In this document: positions 51,311 through 60,545 of the stretch, piece by piece
Position numbering within the stretch: position 1 is the first letter of the stretch
Layout of the letters: the number at the start of each line of letters is the position of its first letter
NCBI RefSeq assembly: GCF_049445795.1
Contig: NZ_JBMSDT010000007.1
Coordinates: forward strand, 310,001-374,000
Length of the DNA stretch: 64,000 nucleotides
Source of the DNA: Larkinella sp049445795
Lineage (GTDB): Bacteria; Bacteroidota; Bacteroidia; Cytophagales; Spirosomataceae
Direction of reading: 5' to 3'
Position numbers and translations under genes: made by a program
Notes under the pieces: model-generated
Databases searched by the model: none
What the model saw: only the letters and a program-made list of their open reading frames with translations
Told to the model about the DNA's origin: nothing

Positions 51311-53056
51311 ATGACCCCCATCTTCCGCCGTTTTCTTGCTCTTTTCCTCATCGGTCCGTTTTTTGCTAACCCGGTTTTAGCTCAGTCTGGCCCGGCCAGC
51401 GGTTTGTACCGGCAAACCAGCGACGTGCATCACCTGCTGACCCAATACGAAGCCGACTGGGGTAGCCTGAGCCGGTTTTACACCATCGAGAATTCGCCCG
51501 AACGCCGAGAGCGCTTCAAGGCGTTTTACACCGATTATCTGCGCCAGTTGCAGCAACTCGACTTCGACCGGATGAGTACCGACAGCCGCGTCGACTACCT
51601 GCTGTTTCAGCGCAACCTGCGGAGCAATCTCCAGAAATTGGCCGACGAAGAACAGGAAGTTAACCAGACAAAACCCTGGTTTCCGTTTGCCGAAAAAATT
51701 TACGCCCTTGAAAAGCTCCGTCGGCGCGGAACACCCTTGGTGGCCGAGCAGGTAGCCGCCGACCTGAACGCCATCGGGAAAGAAATCGTGACCGTCCGGA
51801 AAGCGGTTGAAAAAACCGATAAGATCGAATCGGCGCTGGCGCGTCGGGCCGAAGGAACCGCCAAAGGCTTGCAGTCAGCTCTGAAAAGCGTGTTCACCTT
51901 TTACAATGCCTACGATCCGCAGTTTACGTGGTGGGTGCCCGAGCCTTACCGCAAAACCGATAGCCTGCTGACGGCCTACACGGTTTTGTGGAGCAAAAAA
52001 GCGCGGGAAGCGGCTCCGACCCCGGACGACGGCAGCGGCATTGCGGGCATCGCCGTGGGGCGCGACGAACTCGTTAGGCAGTTGCAGTTTGAACTCATTC
52101 CGTATTCGCCGGAAGACCTCATCGACATCGCCAACCGGGAGTTTGCCTGGTGCGACCGCGAGTTGCTGAAAGCTACCAAAGAGATGGGGTTTGGCACCGA
52201 CTGGAAAGCCGCCCAGGAGAAAGTAAAGAACTCGATTGTTCCGGCCGGTCGCCAGCCTGAACTGATCCTGCGGCTTTATAATGAGTCGATTGCCTTTCTC
52301 AAGCAGAAAGACCTGATCACAATTCCGCCGATTGCGGAGGAAACCTGGCGGATGCAGATGATGACCCCCGAACGGCAGAAGGTCAGCCCGTTTTTTCTGG
52401 GTGGTGAAACCATCCTGATTTCCTACCCGACGAACACGATGGCGCACGAAGACAAGCTGATGAGTATGCGCGGCAACAACCCGCACTTCTCGCGCTCGAC
52501 GGTTCACCACGAACTGATTGCCGGACACCATTTACAGGGGTTTATGAACAACCGCTACAAAACCTACCGGCATTTCGGCACGCCATTCTGGACGGAAGGC
52601 TGGGCGTTGTACTGGGAGATGATTCTGTGGGATCTGGGTTTCCCGCAGTCGCCGGAAGACCGCATTGGGATGCTGTTCTGGCGGATGCACCGCTGCGCCC
52701 GGATTATTTTCTCGCTGAACTACCACCTCGGCAAATGGTCTCCGCAGCAGTGCATCGACTTTCTGGTGGACCGCGTCGGGCACGAGCGCGCCAACGCGGA
52801 AGGTGAAGTGCGCCGGTCGTTCGTGGGCGGCTACCCTCCGCTCTACCAACTGGCCTACATGACGGGCGGTTTTCAGTTTTACGCCCTGAAAAAAGAACTG
52901 GTCGATAGCAAGAAGATGACCTACAAGCAGTTCCACGACGCGATTATGCAACTGAATGCGATGCCCGTCGAGCTGATCCGCGCCATCCTGACCGACCAGA
53001 AACTCAGCAAGGATTTCAAAACGTCTTGGCGGTTTTATGACAAAGGGGGCAAGTGA
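51311..53056 (+). CDS. DUF885 zinc peptidase-like protein, exported
   Basis: From the ATG at 51311 this is a 581-residue protein with a Sec signal (MTPIFRRFLALFLIGPFFAN, 'VLAQ'). DUF885 features: 'HHELIAGHHLQ' (H400, E401, H406/H407), 'PFWTEGWALYWE' and 'VLP'-like C-terminal helices ('VSPF..GGE', 'SIGHERANAEGEV'-type). Members are thought to be zinc carboxypeptidases or dipeptidases. Frames open further upstream (51221, 51269), but only the chosen ATG gives a signal peptide. It is divergent from the M28 gene. Confidence 0.88.
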   Translation: MTPIFRRFLALFLIGPFFANPVLAQSGPASGLYRQTSDVHHLLTQYEADWGSLSRFYTIENSPERRERFKAFYTDYLRQLQQLDFDRMSTDSRVDYLLFQRNLRSNLQKLADEEQEVNQTKPWFPFAEKIYALEKLRRRGTPLVAEQVAADLNAIGKEIVTVRKAVEKTDKIESALARRAEGTAKGLQSALKSVFTFYNAYDPQFTWWVPEPYRKTDSLLTAYTVLWSKKAREAAPTPDDGSGIAGIAVGRDELVRQLQFELIPYSPEDLIDIANREFAWCDRELLKATKEMGFGTDWKAAQEKVKNSIVPAGRQPELILRLYNESIAFLKQKDLITIPPIAEETWRMQMMTPERQKVSPFFLGGETILISYPTNTMAHEDKLMSMRGNNPHFSRSTVHHELIAGHHLQGFMNNRYKTYRHFGTPFWTEGWALYWEMILWDLGFPQSPEDRIGMLFWRMHRCARIIFSLNYHLGKWSPQQCIDFLVDRVGHERANAEGEVRRSFVGGYPPLYQLAYMTGGFQFYALKKELVDSKKMTYKQFHDAIMQLNAMPVELIRAILTDQKLSKDFKTSWRFYDKGGK

Positions 53057-53060
53057 CCGG

Positions 53061-53092
53061 TTTGGTCAGATAAGCACTTCGCTGTAACTTTA
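53061..53092 (+). promoter_or_regulatory. Promoter of the DUF433 gene, nearly leaderless
   Basis: TTTG (53061-53064), a 20-nt spacer and TAACTTTA (53085-53092). The start codon at 53099 is only 7 nt after the -7 box, so the mRNA would start at or within a base or two of the ATG. Confidence 0.5.
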
Positions 53093-53098
53093 CGTACT

Positions 53099-53437
53099 AT
53101 GAGTCTAGCCGTTGAAGAAACTGAAAAGCTGCTGAGCCGAATGTCCCGGGCCGAAAAAGCCGAAGTCTTGCGGTGGATCATTCAGGATTTGAGCGATGCC
53201 TTTCCCGGCATTGAAAGCAAACCGGATGTGGCCGGGGGAGTCGCCTGCATTGTCCGAACCCGAATACCGGTTTGGGTACTGGAGCAGGCCCGTCGGCTGG
53301 GCACCTCTGAAGCCGACCTGTTGCGGGCCTATCCCGTCCTACGAGCCGATGACCTGACAAATGCCCGGGCCTATGTCCGGGCACACCGGGAAGAGATTGA
53401 ACGACAGATTGCGGAAAATCAGGAGGTAGTATTTTAA
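53099..53437 (+). CDS. DUF433 antitoxin-like protein, toxin partner missing
   Basis: A 112-residue protein. The C-terminal two thirds match DUF433 ('DVAGGVACIVRTRIPVWVLE', 'GTSEADLLRAYPVLRADDLT', 'NARAYVRAHREEIER'), which is a winged-helix DNA-binding antitoxin normally cotranscribed with a PIN-like DUF5615 toxin. Here no PIN-like ORF follows; the next 390 nt are repeat-filled. The stop codon itself is inside the left end of a 219-bp inverted-repeat-bounded element. Upstream is the unrelated DUF885 gene. Confidence 0.85.
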   Translation: MSLAVEETEKLLSRMSRAEKAEVLRWIIQDLSDAFPGIESKPDVAGGVACIVRTRIPVWVLEQARRLGTSEADLLRAYPVLRADDLTNARAYVRAHREEIERQIAENQEVVF

Positions 53438-53654
53438 CACGAACGATTCGTTTTTTGACCCCATCGGGGTCGAATGATTGTAGAAAATCTGGCTTTATAT
53501 ACGCTCCACGCGTGCCGTAGGTACGTAACCCAGGGTGAATGGCGTACCTACGGCACGCTGATGGGCAAGACAATGGCGTTTTCACTACAAACATGCAGTG
53601 CCGCTGGCACTGAAACGACTTGTAAGTCAGGCAAATAATCTCATCGTTCGTGTT
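53436..53654. repeat. 219-bp element with 12-bp inverted ends and internal REP (family D)
   Basis: Ends AACACGAACGAT (53436-53447) and ATCGTTCGTGTT (53643-53654) are exact inverted copies. Inside is a perfect 16-bp inverted repeat (53510-53525 and 53543-53558) of the GTGCCGTAGGTAC type, and a small AGTGCC/GGCACT hairpin near 53597-53611 that resembles the repeat at 11458-11485. The rest of the 53438-53827 gap holds only the promoter at 53755. Confidence 0.7.
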
Positions 53655-53754
53655 ATTTTAAATCAACAAACCTCGGTTATCGCGAGTGATAACCGGAGAC
53701 CGAATTGATACTGACGCCCTTTGCCTGCACAAAACCGTTGATTCGCCACCAACA

Positions 53755-53786
53755 TTTGGCTCCCTTCCGCATTCGCGCTATCTTTA
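53755..53786 (+). promoter_or_regulatory. Promoter of the M1 peptidase gene
   Basis: TTTG (53755-53758), a 20-nt spacer, and TATCTTTA (53779-53786), a close match to TTG/TAnnTTTG. It lies 41 nt before the ATG at 53828, supporting that start rather than the longer frame from 53705. Confidence 0.6.
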
Positions 53787-53827
53787 GCGTTACGTTTTAC
53801 TCGTTTAACCCAAGCTTCCATCAGCAA

Positions 53828-56224
53828 ATGATCAGGAAATTTTCCGCCCTGGTTGCGGTCTTCCTCAGCCTGTCCGTTCAACTTCGGGCCCAGGCACCGG
53901 CGTCTCCGAATTACAAGGCCAACGACCGGTTTGAACAACTGGGGCCCCAGTTGCCCACGCCCAATACCTTCCGCACGGCCGCCGGAGCCCCGGGCCGGGA
54001 CTTTTTCCAGAACCGGGCCGATTACGACATCAAGGTAGAACTCGACGACGCCAACCAGAAAATCATCGGTTCGGAAACCGTCACGTACTTCAACAACTCG
54101 CCCGACGAACTAAAGTACCTCTGGCTGCAACTGGATCAGAATTTATTTGAGAAGAACTCAACGGCGAACCTGACCACCCAATCGGCCGTCAACGGCAACG
54201 GAACCAGCCTGGCCCGGCTGCACAACCTGAACAATGCCGAACCCGGTGCCCAGACCGACCCAAAAAAAGAGTACGGTTACAAACTAACCGCCGTTCGGGA
54301 TGCCGCCGGAAAACCGCTGAAGTATACCGTCAACGGAACCATGATGCGGATCGACCTGCCCGCGCCCCTCAAACCGGGTCAGCGCTATTCGTTCGGCATC
54401 GACTGGAATTACAACATCACGGCCTATTACGGCCGGAGCGGTTTCGAGTACTTCCCCGAAGACGGCAACCGGAATTACTTCATCGCCCACTGGTTCCCGC
54501 GTCTGTGCGCCTACGACGACGTGAACGGCTGGCAAAACAAGCAGTTTCTGGGCCAGGGCGAGTTTACGCTCATCTTCGGGAATTACAAAGTCGCCATCAC
54601 CGTACCCAACGACCACGTCGTGGGCGCCACCGGCGAGTGCCTGAATTACAAGCAGGTACTGACGGCAACCCAGCAACAGCGGATGCAGAAAGCTGCCAAT
54701 TCCAAAACGCCGATTAAAATTGTCACTCAAGACGAAGCCGTAGCCGCCGAGAAGGCTAAACCGACCGGCAAGAAAACCTGGGTTTACAAAGCCGACAATG
54801 TGCGGGACTTTGCCTTTGCTTCCTCGCGCAAATTCATCTGGGACGCCATGCAAACCGATGTCTACGGCGATGGGCGCAAAATCTGGAGCATGTCGTTCTA
54901 TTCCAAGGAAGGCAATCCGCTGTGGGAGCAGTATTCGACCCGGGCGGTGGAGCACACCCTGCGCTCGTACGGAAACCGCACCTTCAAATACCCGTATCCG
55001 GTCGCCATCTCTTGCCACGCCACGCGCTACGGCGGCATGGAATACCCGATGATCAGCTTCAACGGCGGTCGGCCCGAACCAGACGGGACGTATTCTGAAA
55101 GCAACAAAGCCGGGATGATCGGGGTGATTATTCACGAAGTGGGCCACAACTTTTTCCCGATGATCGTCAACTCCGACGAGCGGCAGTGGACCTGGATGGA
55201 CGAAGGACTGAACAGTTTTTGCCAGTATCTGGCTGAAAAAGAGTGGGATTATAACTTTCCGAGCGGTTACGGCGAACCGCAGCGGATTGTTCCGTACATG
55301 AAATCCGACCCGGCGCTGCTCTCGCCGATCATGACTTCGTCGGACAACATCCTGCAATTTGGCCCGAATGCCTACGACAAACCGGCGGCCGCGCTGAACA
55401 TCCTGCGCGAAACCGTCATGGGCCGTGAGCTGTTCGACTATGCTTTCAAGGAATACGCCAACCGCTGGAAGTTCAAGAACCCCACGCCCGCCGACTTCTT
55501 CCGCACGATGGAAGATGCGTCCGGCGTCGACTTGGACTGGTTCTGGAAAGGCTGGTTCTACGGCGTTGAAGCCGTCGATCAGGATTTGGTCGAAGTCGAC
55601 TGGTTCACGATCAACACCCAGAATCCCGAGGTGGAGAAAGCCTTGGCCCGCGCCGAGGCTCAGCAGAAGGCCAACACCATGAGCAAGATCCGGGATGCGG
55701 CTACCAAAGACCAATCCGTAGTAGCGCAGGATTCGACCATGAAGGACTTCTACAACACGTACGACCCGTATGCGGTGACGGATGCCGACCGTAAGCGGTA
55801 CCAGGACTATCTGGCGACGCTCAGCGACGAAGAACGCAAGACGCTGGAGTCGAAGAACAACTTCTACACCTTGACGCTAAAGAACAAAGGCGGTTTGCCC
55901 ATGCCGGTGATCATTCGGATGCAGTTTGAGGACGGCACGGATTCGGTGGCGCGGTTTCCGGCAGAGATCTGGCGGTTCAACGATGCACAGATCAACAAGG
56001 TGATTGCGACCTCGAAGAAAGTGACGCAGTGGACGCTGGACCCCTTCCAGGAGATTGCCGATATCGACACCGAAAACAACGCGTTCCCACGCCAACCGCA
56101 GCAGCCGACGCGCTTCCAGTTGTTCAAAAACCGGGGGGTAACCCGACCGCTCAATCCGATGCAGGAACAACGGCAATCGGCGCCCCAACGACCGGCGACG
56201 CAGGGGGGAGCGGGAAAGAATTAA
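53828..56224 (+). CDS. M1-family zinc metallopeptidase, exported
   Basis: A 798-residue protein with signal peptide (ending 'LRAQAPA'). After an N-terminal beta domain (about 40-250), the catalytic domain has the exopeptidase-type 'GGMEYPM' and the zinc site HEVGHN with H436, E437, H440 and E459 (18 residues between H440 and E459). The C-terminal part (about 560-798) is helical with a charged region and a low-complexity Q/R/P tail. It likely trims peptides in the periplasm. The longer upstream frame (53705) is not used, given the promoter position. An AT-rich inverted repeat begins 5 nt after the stop. Confidence 0.92.
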   Translation: MIRKFSALVAVFLSLSVQLRAQAPASPNYKANDRFEQLGPQLPTPNTFRTAAGAPGRDFFQNRADYDIKVELDDANQKIIGSETVTYFNNSPDELKYLWLQLDQNLFEKNSTANLTTQSAVNGNGTSLARLHNLNNAEPGAQTDPKKEYGYKLTAVRDAAGKPLKYTVNGTMMRIDLPAPLKPGQRYSFGIDWNYNITAYYGRSGFEYFPEDGNRNYFIAHWFPRLCAYDDVNGWQNKQFLGQGEFTLIFGNYKVAITVPNDHVVGATGECLNYKQVLTATQQQRMQKAANSKTPIKIVTQDEAVAAEKAKPTGKKTWVYKADNVRDFAFASSRKFIWDAMQTDVYGDGRKIWSMSFYSKEGNPLWEQYSTRAVEHTLRSYGNRTFKYPYPVAISCHATRYGGMEYPMISFNGGRPEPDGTYSESNKAGMIGVIIHEVGHNFFPMIVNSDERQWTWMDEGLNSFCQYLAEKEWDYNFPSGYGEPQRIVPYMKSDPALLSPIMTSSDNILQFGPNAYDKPAAALNILRETVMGRELFDYAFKEYANRWKFKNPTPADFFRTMEDASGVDLDWFWKGWFYGVEAVDQDLVEVDWFTINTQNPEVEKALARAEAQQKANTMSKIRDAATKDQSVVAQDSTMKDFYNTYDPYAVTDADRKRYQDYLATLSDEERKTLESKNNFYTLTLKNKGGLPMPVIIRMQFEDGTDSVARFPAEIWRFNDAQINKVIATSKKVTQWTLDPFQEIADIDTENNAFPRQPQQPTRFQLFKNRGVTRPLNPMQEQRQSAPQRPATQGGAGKN

Positions 56225-56229
56225 AAAGA

Positions 56230-56316
56230 AATATCGAATATTGAATAACGAATGTAAAAGTGGTTGGCGCGTCCCAAATTTCAATATTCGTTATTCAATA
56301 TTCAGTATTCGATATT
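56230..56316. repeat. AT-rich inverted repeat, family E copy 2
   Basis: Left arm 56230-56255 and right arm 56284-56316, both made of ATATTCGTTATTCAATATTC-like words in opposite orientation, imperfect. It lies between the convergent M1 and ABC-exporter genes and reaches the ABC stop codon. Confidence 0.8.
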
Positions 56317-58100
56317 CATTTTTCAATCAACGCTCCATCAGTCGCTGGCTCCGGTTCCTGCCGCCGTTCCCCAATCTGTTGCCGCCACATGGCGTAATAC
56401 AAGCCTTTTTGGTCGAGGAGTTCGGCGTGGGTGCCGGTTTCGGCAATCCGGCCTTTTTCCAGGACAATAATCCGGTCGGCGTGCAGGATGGTCGACAGGC
56501 GGTGGGCAATCAGAATCGTGATCTGCTCGCGCCGGGCCGAAATGCTGCGAATGGTGTCCGAAATCACCTCTTCGGTCAGCGAGTCGAGCGCGGAGGTGGC
56601 TTCGTCGAAAATCAATAGCCTCGGGTGCCGGATCAGGGCGCGGGCGATGGAAATCCGCTGCTTTTCGCCCCCCGACAGCTTCATGCCGCCTTCGCCCAGC
56701 ACCGTATCGATGCCTTTGTCGGAGCGCGCAATGAGCTGGTCGCAGGAGGCTTTGTGCAGGGCTTCGCGAATTTCGGCCTCGGTCGCATCCGGTTTGACAA
56801 ACAGCAGGTTCTCTTTGATGGTCCCGGCGAAAAGCTGCGTATCCTGCGTCACAAACCCGATCTGCCGACGCATGGGGTTGTACCGGATCTGGCTGGCGGG
56901 CACGTCGTTGAAATAAATTTCGCCCGAAACCGGTTTGTACAGGCCCAGCAAAAGTTTCACCAACGTCGATTTGCCCGAACCCGACGGCCCCACAAAGGCC
57001 ACGGTTTCGCCCATCGTGACGCGGAACGAGATGCCGTCCATCGCGTTTTGCCGGGCCGTCTGGTGCCGAAACACCACGTTCTCGAACCGCAGGTGTTCCA
57101 GCACGCCGAAGTCGATGGAATCGTCGGGGCGTTGTTCGATGGGTTTGTGCATCAGCGAATCGAACGAATGCAGCGAGGCTTCGGCTTCGCGGTAAAACAG
57201 GATGATGTTGCCCAAATCCTGCAAGGGCGCGAAGATGGCCGTCGAGATAAACTGCATCGAAATCAGTTCGCCCGTACTCAGAATATCCCGAAAAATGAGC
57301 CACAGCAGGGCAAACAGAATCGATTGTTTCAGGATGTTCAGCGTGGTTCCCTGCAAAAACGACAACCGGCGCACCTGCCGGGTTTTCTCCATTTCGAGTT
57401 CGTAAATCCGTTGGGTGTATTGCTTCAGCCGCCGGATTTCCGGAAACGTCAGGCCCAGGCTCCGCACCAGTTCGATGTTCCGCAGCGATTCGGTAATGGC
57501 ACCCGACAGCTTCACGGTTTGCCGGTTGACGGCCCGCTGCACAGTTTTGATCTGTTTGCTTAGCAGTCCGGTCAGGCTGCCCAGCACCAGAATCCCGACG
57601 ACGAAAATGGGAATCAGCGCCCAGTGTTTGGTGATAGCATACCAGATCAGAAAACCCATGCCGACGATGGACGAAAACAGGATGTTGATGAACGCATTGA
57701 TGAACTTCTCGGTATCGGTCCGCACCTTTTGCAGCAGCGCAACGGTTTCGCCACTGCGCTGTTCCTCAAACTCCTGGAACGTCAGCCGCAGCGTCTGTTT
57801 CAGCCCATCGTTAAACACCTGCGTTCCGAACCGCTGCACCACCAGCCGCATGAAATACTCCTGAAACGACTTCGCCAACCGCGCCAGCGTGGCAATCGCG
57901 ACGGCCACCAGCAGCCAGAAAAGCACCCCGCGCACCAGTTCGGTTTCGGGGCGCGTCGCCGGTTTGGTCGCGTACTCGTCGATGATCTTCCCGAAAATCA
58001 GCGGATCAATCATCGTCAGAATCTGGCTGACGCCCGCCAGCAGCAGGGCCAGCGCCACCAGCCAGCGGTGCGGTTTCAGGTAGGTCCACAGAATCTGCAT
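56316..58100 (-). CDS. ABC exporter (MsbA-like half-transporter)
   Basis: A 594-residue half-transporter: six membrane helices in about 1-320, starting 'WTYLKPHRWLVALALLLAGV', then a nucleotide-binding domain (about 335-575) with Walker A 'GPSGSGKST', Q-loop 'VTQDTQLF', signature 'LSGGEKQR', Walker B 'LLIFDEATSALD' and H-loop 'IAHRLST'. It works as a homodimer for lipid, drug or peptide export; substrate unknown. The C-terminal tail (QIGERRQEPEPATDGALIEK) is hydrophilic. It stands alone between two repeat-rich gaps. Confidence 0.93.
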   Translation of the reverse strand: MQILWTYLKPHRWLVALALLLAGVSQILTMIDPLIFGKIIDEYATKPATRPETELVRGVLFWLLVAVAIATLARLAKSFQEYFMRLVVQRFGTQVFNDGLKQTLRLTFQEFEEQRSGETVALLQKVRTDTEKFINAFINILFSSIVGMGFLIWYAITKHWALIPIFVVGILVLGSLTGLLSKQIKTVQRAVNRQTVKLSGAITESLRNIELVRSLGLTFPEIRRLKQYTQRIYELEMEKTRQVRRLSFLQGTTLNILKQSILFALLWLIFRDILSTGELISMQFISTAIFAPLQDLGNIILFYREAEASLHSFDSLMHKPIEQRPDDSIDFGVLEHLRFENVVFRHQTARQNAMDGISFRVTMGETVAFVGPSGSGKSTLVKLLLGLYKPVSGEIYFNDVPASQIRYNPMRRQIGFVTQDTQLFAGTIKENLLFVKPDATEAEIREALHKASCDQLIARSDKGIDTVLGEGGMKLSGGEKQRISIARALIRHPRLLIFDEATSALDSLTEEVISDTIRSISARREQITILIAHRLSTILHADRIIVLEKGRIAETGTHAELLDQKGLYYAMWRQQIGERRQEPEPATDGALIEK

Positions 58101-58144
58101 CGTTGCGGTTTTCGATATACAGTTTACGGTTTTCCGTTTAGAAC

Positions 58145-58182
58145 TTCGCTATTCGGTGTTCGTTATTCACTATTCGATATTT
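58145..58182. repeat. Family E half-element
   Basis: A single AT-rich arm of TTCGCTATTCGGTGTTCGTT type, resembling the arms at 37485 and 56284. It lies in the 280-nt gap upstream of the AraC gene, which holds nothing else except a TAACTTTG (58323-58330) -7-like box. Confidence 0.5.
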
Positions 58183-58380
58183 AAACCCCAAACACTGAAT
58201 ACCGACTCCTGTAAACCGTAACCTATACGACTCCCAAACGACCGGTTTTGTTCTCTGAACCGGCCCCTTTCCATCTCCTTTGGCAGCGGCAAAAGCCGTT
58301 ATCAGCTTTTCCGGAAATGGGTTAACTTTGAAAAAAGCACCGGATCAACTGCCAACCCTCCGCCCTTGCTGGTTAATGAT

Positions 58381-59364
58381 ATGCATTTAATCCTGCCGAT
58401 CTCTTCCCAAAACAACCAACTGGAAAGCTTAAGTCAACAGCTTAACGTACCCGTTCAGGACAATCAATTGAATTTTCGAATGGCCCTGGGGCAAGGCCAT
58501 ATCCATCACATTGCCCTTCCGGGAAACCTGCATGTATACCGTTACGAGACAACGGTCCATCAGCCGGTAACCTTAGAAACCATCAATGATACCGATAGCG
58601 ACACCTATTGCCTGTTTGTCAATTTATCGGCCGAGGAACTGGAAAAGCAGATTGAGAATAAAGTAGTTGCGGTGGCGCCCCAGTCGCCTTACGGTATTTT
58701 TTACTACGGTCCCGGCGTTCGAATACAGCAACAAATTCCACTCCACCGGACCATTACAGCCCTGGTGATCACCTTCCGGCCCGGTTCGTTTGACGACATG
58801 CTGCCCGCTGATGTAGCGATTCAGGTCTTTCCCCCGAAAGGTGGCTTTGTCTTTCTGGATATTGACCGCCAGATAAACCGCTTATTAGATACGCTTAGTC
58901 GACCTCCACAGGCTGATCCATTCACTCCTTTTCAGAAGTATGCCCCGACCTTAGCACTGATAACACATGTATTCGAATTGATGCGGCAGCGAAGCCTTCA
59001 GCCTTCGGCCAGGGGCTTGCGTCCTGCCGATGTGGAGCGGCTCTTTCAGGCGCGGGCCTTGTTGATTGAGGATCTACGTCAAACGATAACCGTTGGGCAA
59101 CTGGCCCGTCACATTGGTTTCAGTGAAGCCAAATTGCGGACGCACTTCCCCCGCCTGTTTGGCAACAGCATTTATCAGTACCTCCAGCAAACCCGGGTAG
59201 AACGAGCCTGCGATTTGCTGCAATCACGACGCTACAGCGTTTCGGAAGTGGGCTTCCTGGTGGGCTACAGCAGCCTTTCCCATTTTACCAAAGCCTTCAG
59301 GAAGCATACTGGTGTGATGCCCAGCCATTGGATGGAAACTCGCGAAAATAGCAAAATGGATTAA
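58381..59364 (+). CDS. AraC-family transcriptional regulator
   Basis: From the ATG at 58381 this is a 327-residue regulator. The N-terminal half is a sensory domain of unknown type (about 1-210, containing 'NLHVYRYETTVHQPVTLETI'). The C-terminal ~100 residues hold two helix-turn-helices of the AraC type: 'TVGQLARHIGFSEAKLRTHF', 'YQYLQQTRVERACDLLQSRR' and 'SVSEVGFLVGYSSLSHFTKA'. The TTG 15 nt upstream is an alternative start. It is 72 nt upstream of the SDR gene in the same direction, and likely controls it. Confidence 0.92.
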   Translation: MHLILPISSQNNQLESLSQQLNVPVQDNQLNFRMALGQGHIHHIALPGNLHVYRYETTVHQPVTLETINDTDSDTYCLFVNLSAEELEKQIENKVVAVAPQSPYGIFYYGPGVRIQQQIPLHRTITALVITFRPGSFDDMLPADVAIQVFPPKGGFVFLDIDRQINRLLDTLSRPPQADPFTPFQKYAPTLALITHVFELMRQRSLQPSARGLRPADVERLFQARALLIEDLRQTITVGQLARHIGFSEAKLRTHFPRLFGNSIYQYLQQTRVERACDLLQSRRYSVSEVGFLVGYSSLSHFTKAFRKHTGVMPSHWMETRENSKMD

Positions 59365-59436
59365 TGCTTTAGCAGAACGGATTACTCACAGCCATCGGTA
59401 GATACTTGTTTTGTAGCGTATTAAACGCGCAAAACA

Positions 59437-60402
59437 ATGACACAATGCTTTGTTACGGGCGGCTCAGGCTTTGTGGGCCGCAATTTGATTCCTCAATTGG
59501 TTGAGCAAGGCTACCGGGTGCGGGCACTGGCCCGTTCGTCACAAACAGCCTCGTTACTGAAAAGCCTGGGGGCTGAACCGATCCGGGGTGATCTGGCCCA
59601 GCCCCAGGCACTCCGTCTGGGACTGAACGGATGTCAGACTGTTTTTCACCTGGCGGCTTCGGTTGACTTCTGGGCCGACGAAAAAAACCTCTGGGCTGAC
59701 CACGTCACCGGTACCGAAACGCTACTCAGCGAGGCCCGTTCAGCCGGAGTCCATCGGTTCATTTATCTGAGCGCAGCTTCGGTCATTATGAACGGCAAAC
59801 CGATCCTGAATGCCGACGAAACGACCCAATCCAATCACCTGATCGATGGGTATTCACGCACCAAGCTCCTGGCTGAGAAGCGGGTACTGGCCAGCAATTC
59901 GCCTGCGTTTACAACAATTGCGATCCGGCCACCGCTCATCTGGGGGAAAGGCGACAGCTCAGCCCTACCCCAGATGATTGAAGCGGCCGACAAAGGGCAA
60001 TTTGCCTTTATCAATGGTGGAGCGCATCAGATTGTTACGTGTCATGTCCTGAATGTATGCCACGCACTGGTCCTGGCCGCCCGGAGTCCGGTAGGAGGTG
60101 AAGCTTTTTTCGTGACCGACGGCGAACCACAAGGATTTAAATCGTTCATTACGGCCCTGTTGCAGACTCAGAACGTAGACCCCGGAAATCGTTCGGTACC
60201 TCTGGCCATAGCGCGCTTTCTGGGCAGCGCAATGGCGGGTATTTGGCGCACCTTCCGGCTGAAAGGCCATCCTCCCCTGTATCCGGGGATGATCAACACC
60301 TTAGGCTTATCCTTCATTGTCTCCGACGCGAAAATTCGGCAGCGCTTAGGCTATCAACCCGTCATCAGCGTTAGTCAGGGGCTTAGCGAGATGCGCCTGT
60401 AA
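59437..60402 (+). CDS. NAD(P)-dependent epimerase/dehydratase (extended SDR)
   Basis: A 321-residue extended short-chain dehydrogenase: nucleotide-binding 'VTGGSGFVG' at residues 6-14, 'HLAASVDFW', the catalytic Ser in 'YLSAASVIM', and 'YSRTK' giving the Tyr and Lys. The C-terminal part matches 3-beta-HSD/dihydroflavonol reductase-like members ('AIRPPLIWGKGD', 'VCHALVLAARSPVGGEAFFV'). It probably reduces or epimerises a small hydroxy compound. Regulation by the AraC gene just upstream is likely. Confidence 0.9.
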   Translation: MTQCFVTGGSGFVGRNLIPQLVEQGYRVRALARSSQTASLLKSLGAEPIRGDLAQPQALRLGLNGCQTVFHLAASVDFWADEKNLWADHVTGTETLLSEARSAGVHRFIYLSAASVIMNGKPILNADETTQSNHLIDGYSRTKLLAEKRVLASNSPAFTTIAIRPPLIWGKGDSSALPQMIEAADKGQFAFINGGAHQIVTCHVLNVCHALVLAARSPVGGEAFFVTDGEPQGFKSFITALLQTQNVDPGNRSVPLAIARFLGSAMAGIWRTFRLKGHPPLYPGMINTLGLSFIVSDAKIRQRLGYQPVISVSQGLSEMRL

Positions 60403-60545
60403 GCAAAATGGGCATTGAAAAAATAAACGAAACATCGTAACCGCATTCGGAAGGAACTCCTGTTCTTTCCTTTCCCTCAAAAACCTGCGGTATTTCTTCG
60501 AAAAAAACCGACTATTGCACCGAACTTGCTTATCCTGTGCTCGTT

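Noticed and set aside
53828..56224. Longer M1 peptidase start at 53705
   Set aside because: It would place the promoter inside the coding region and hide the signal peptide; the ATG at 53828 is better.
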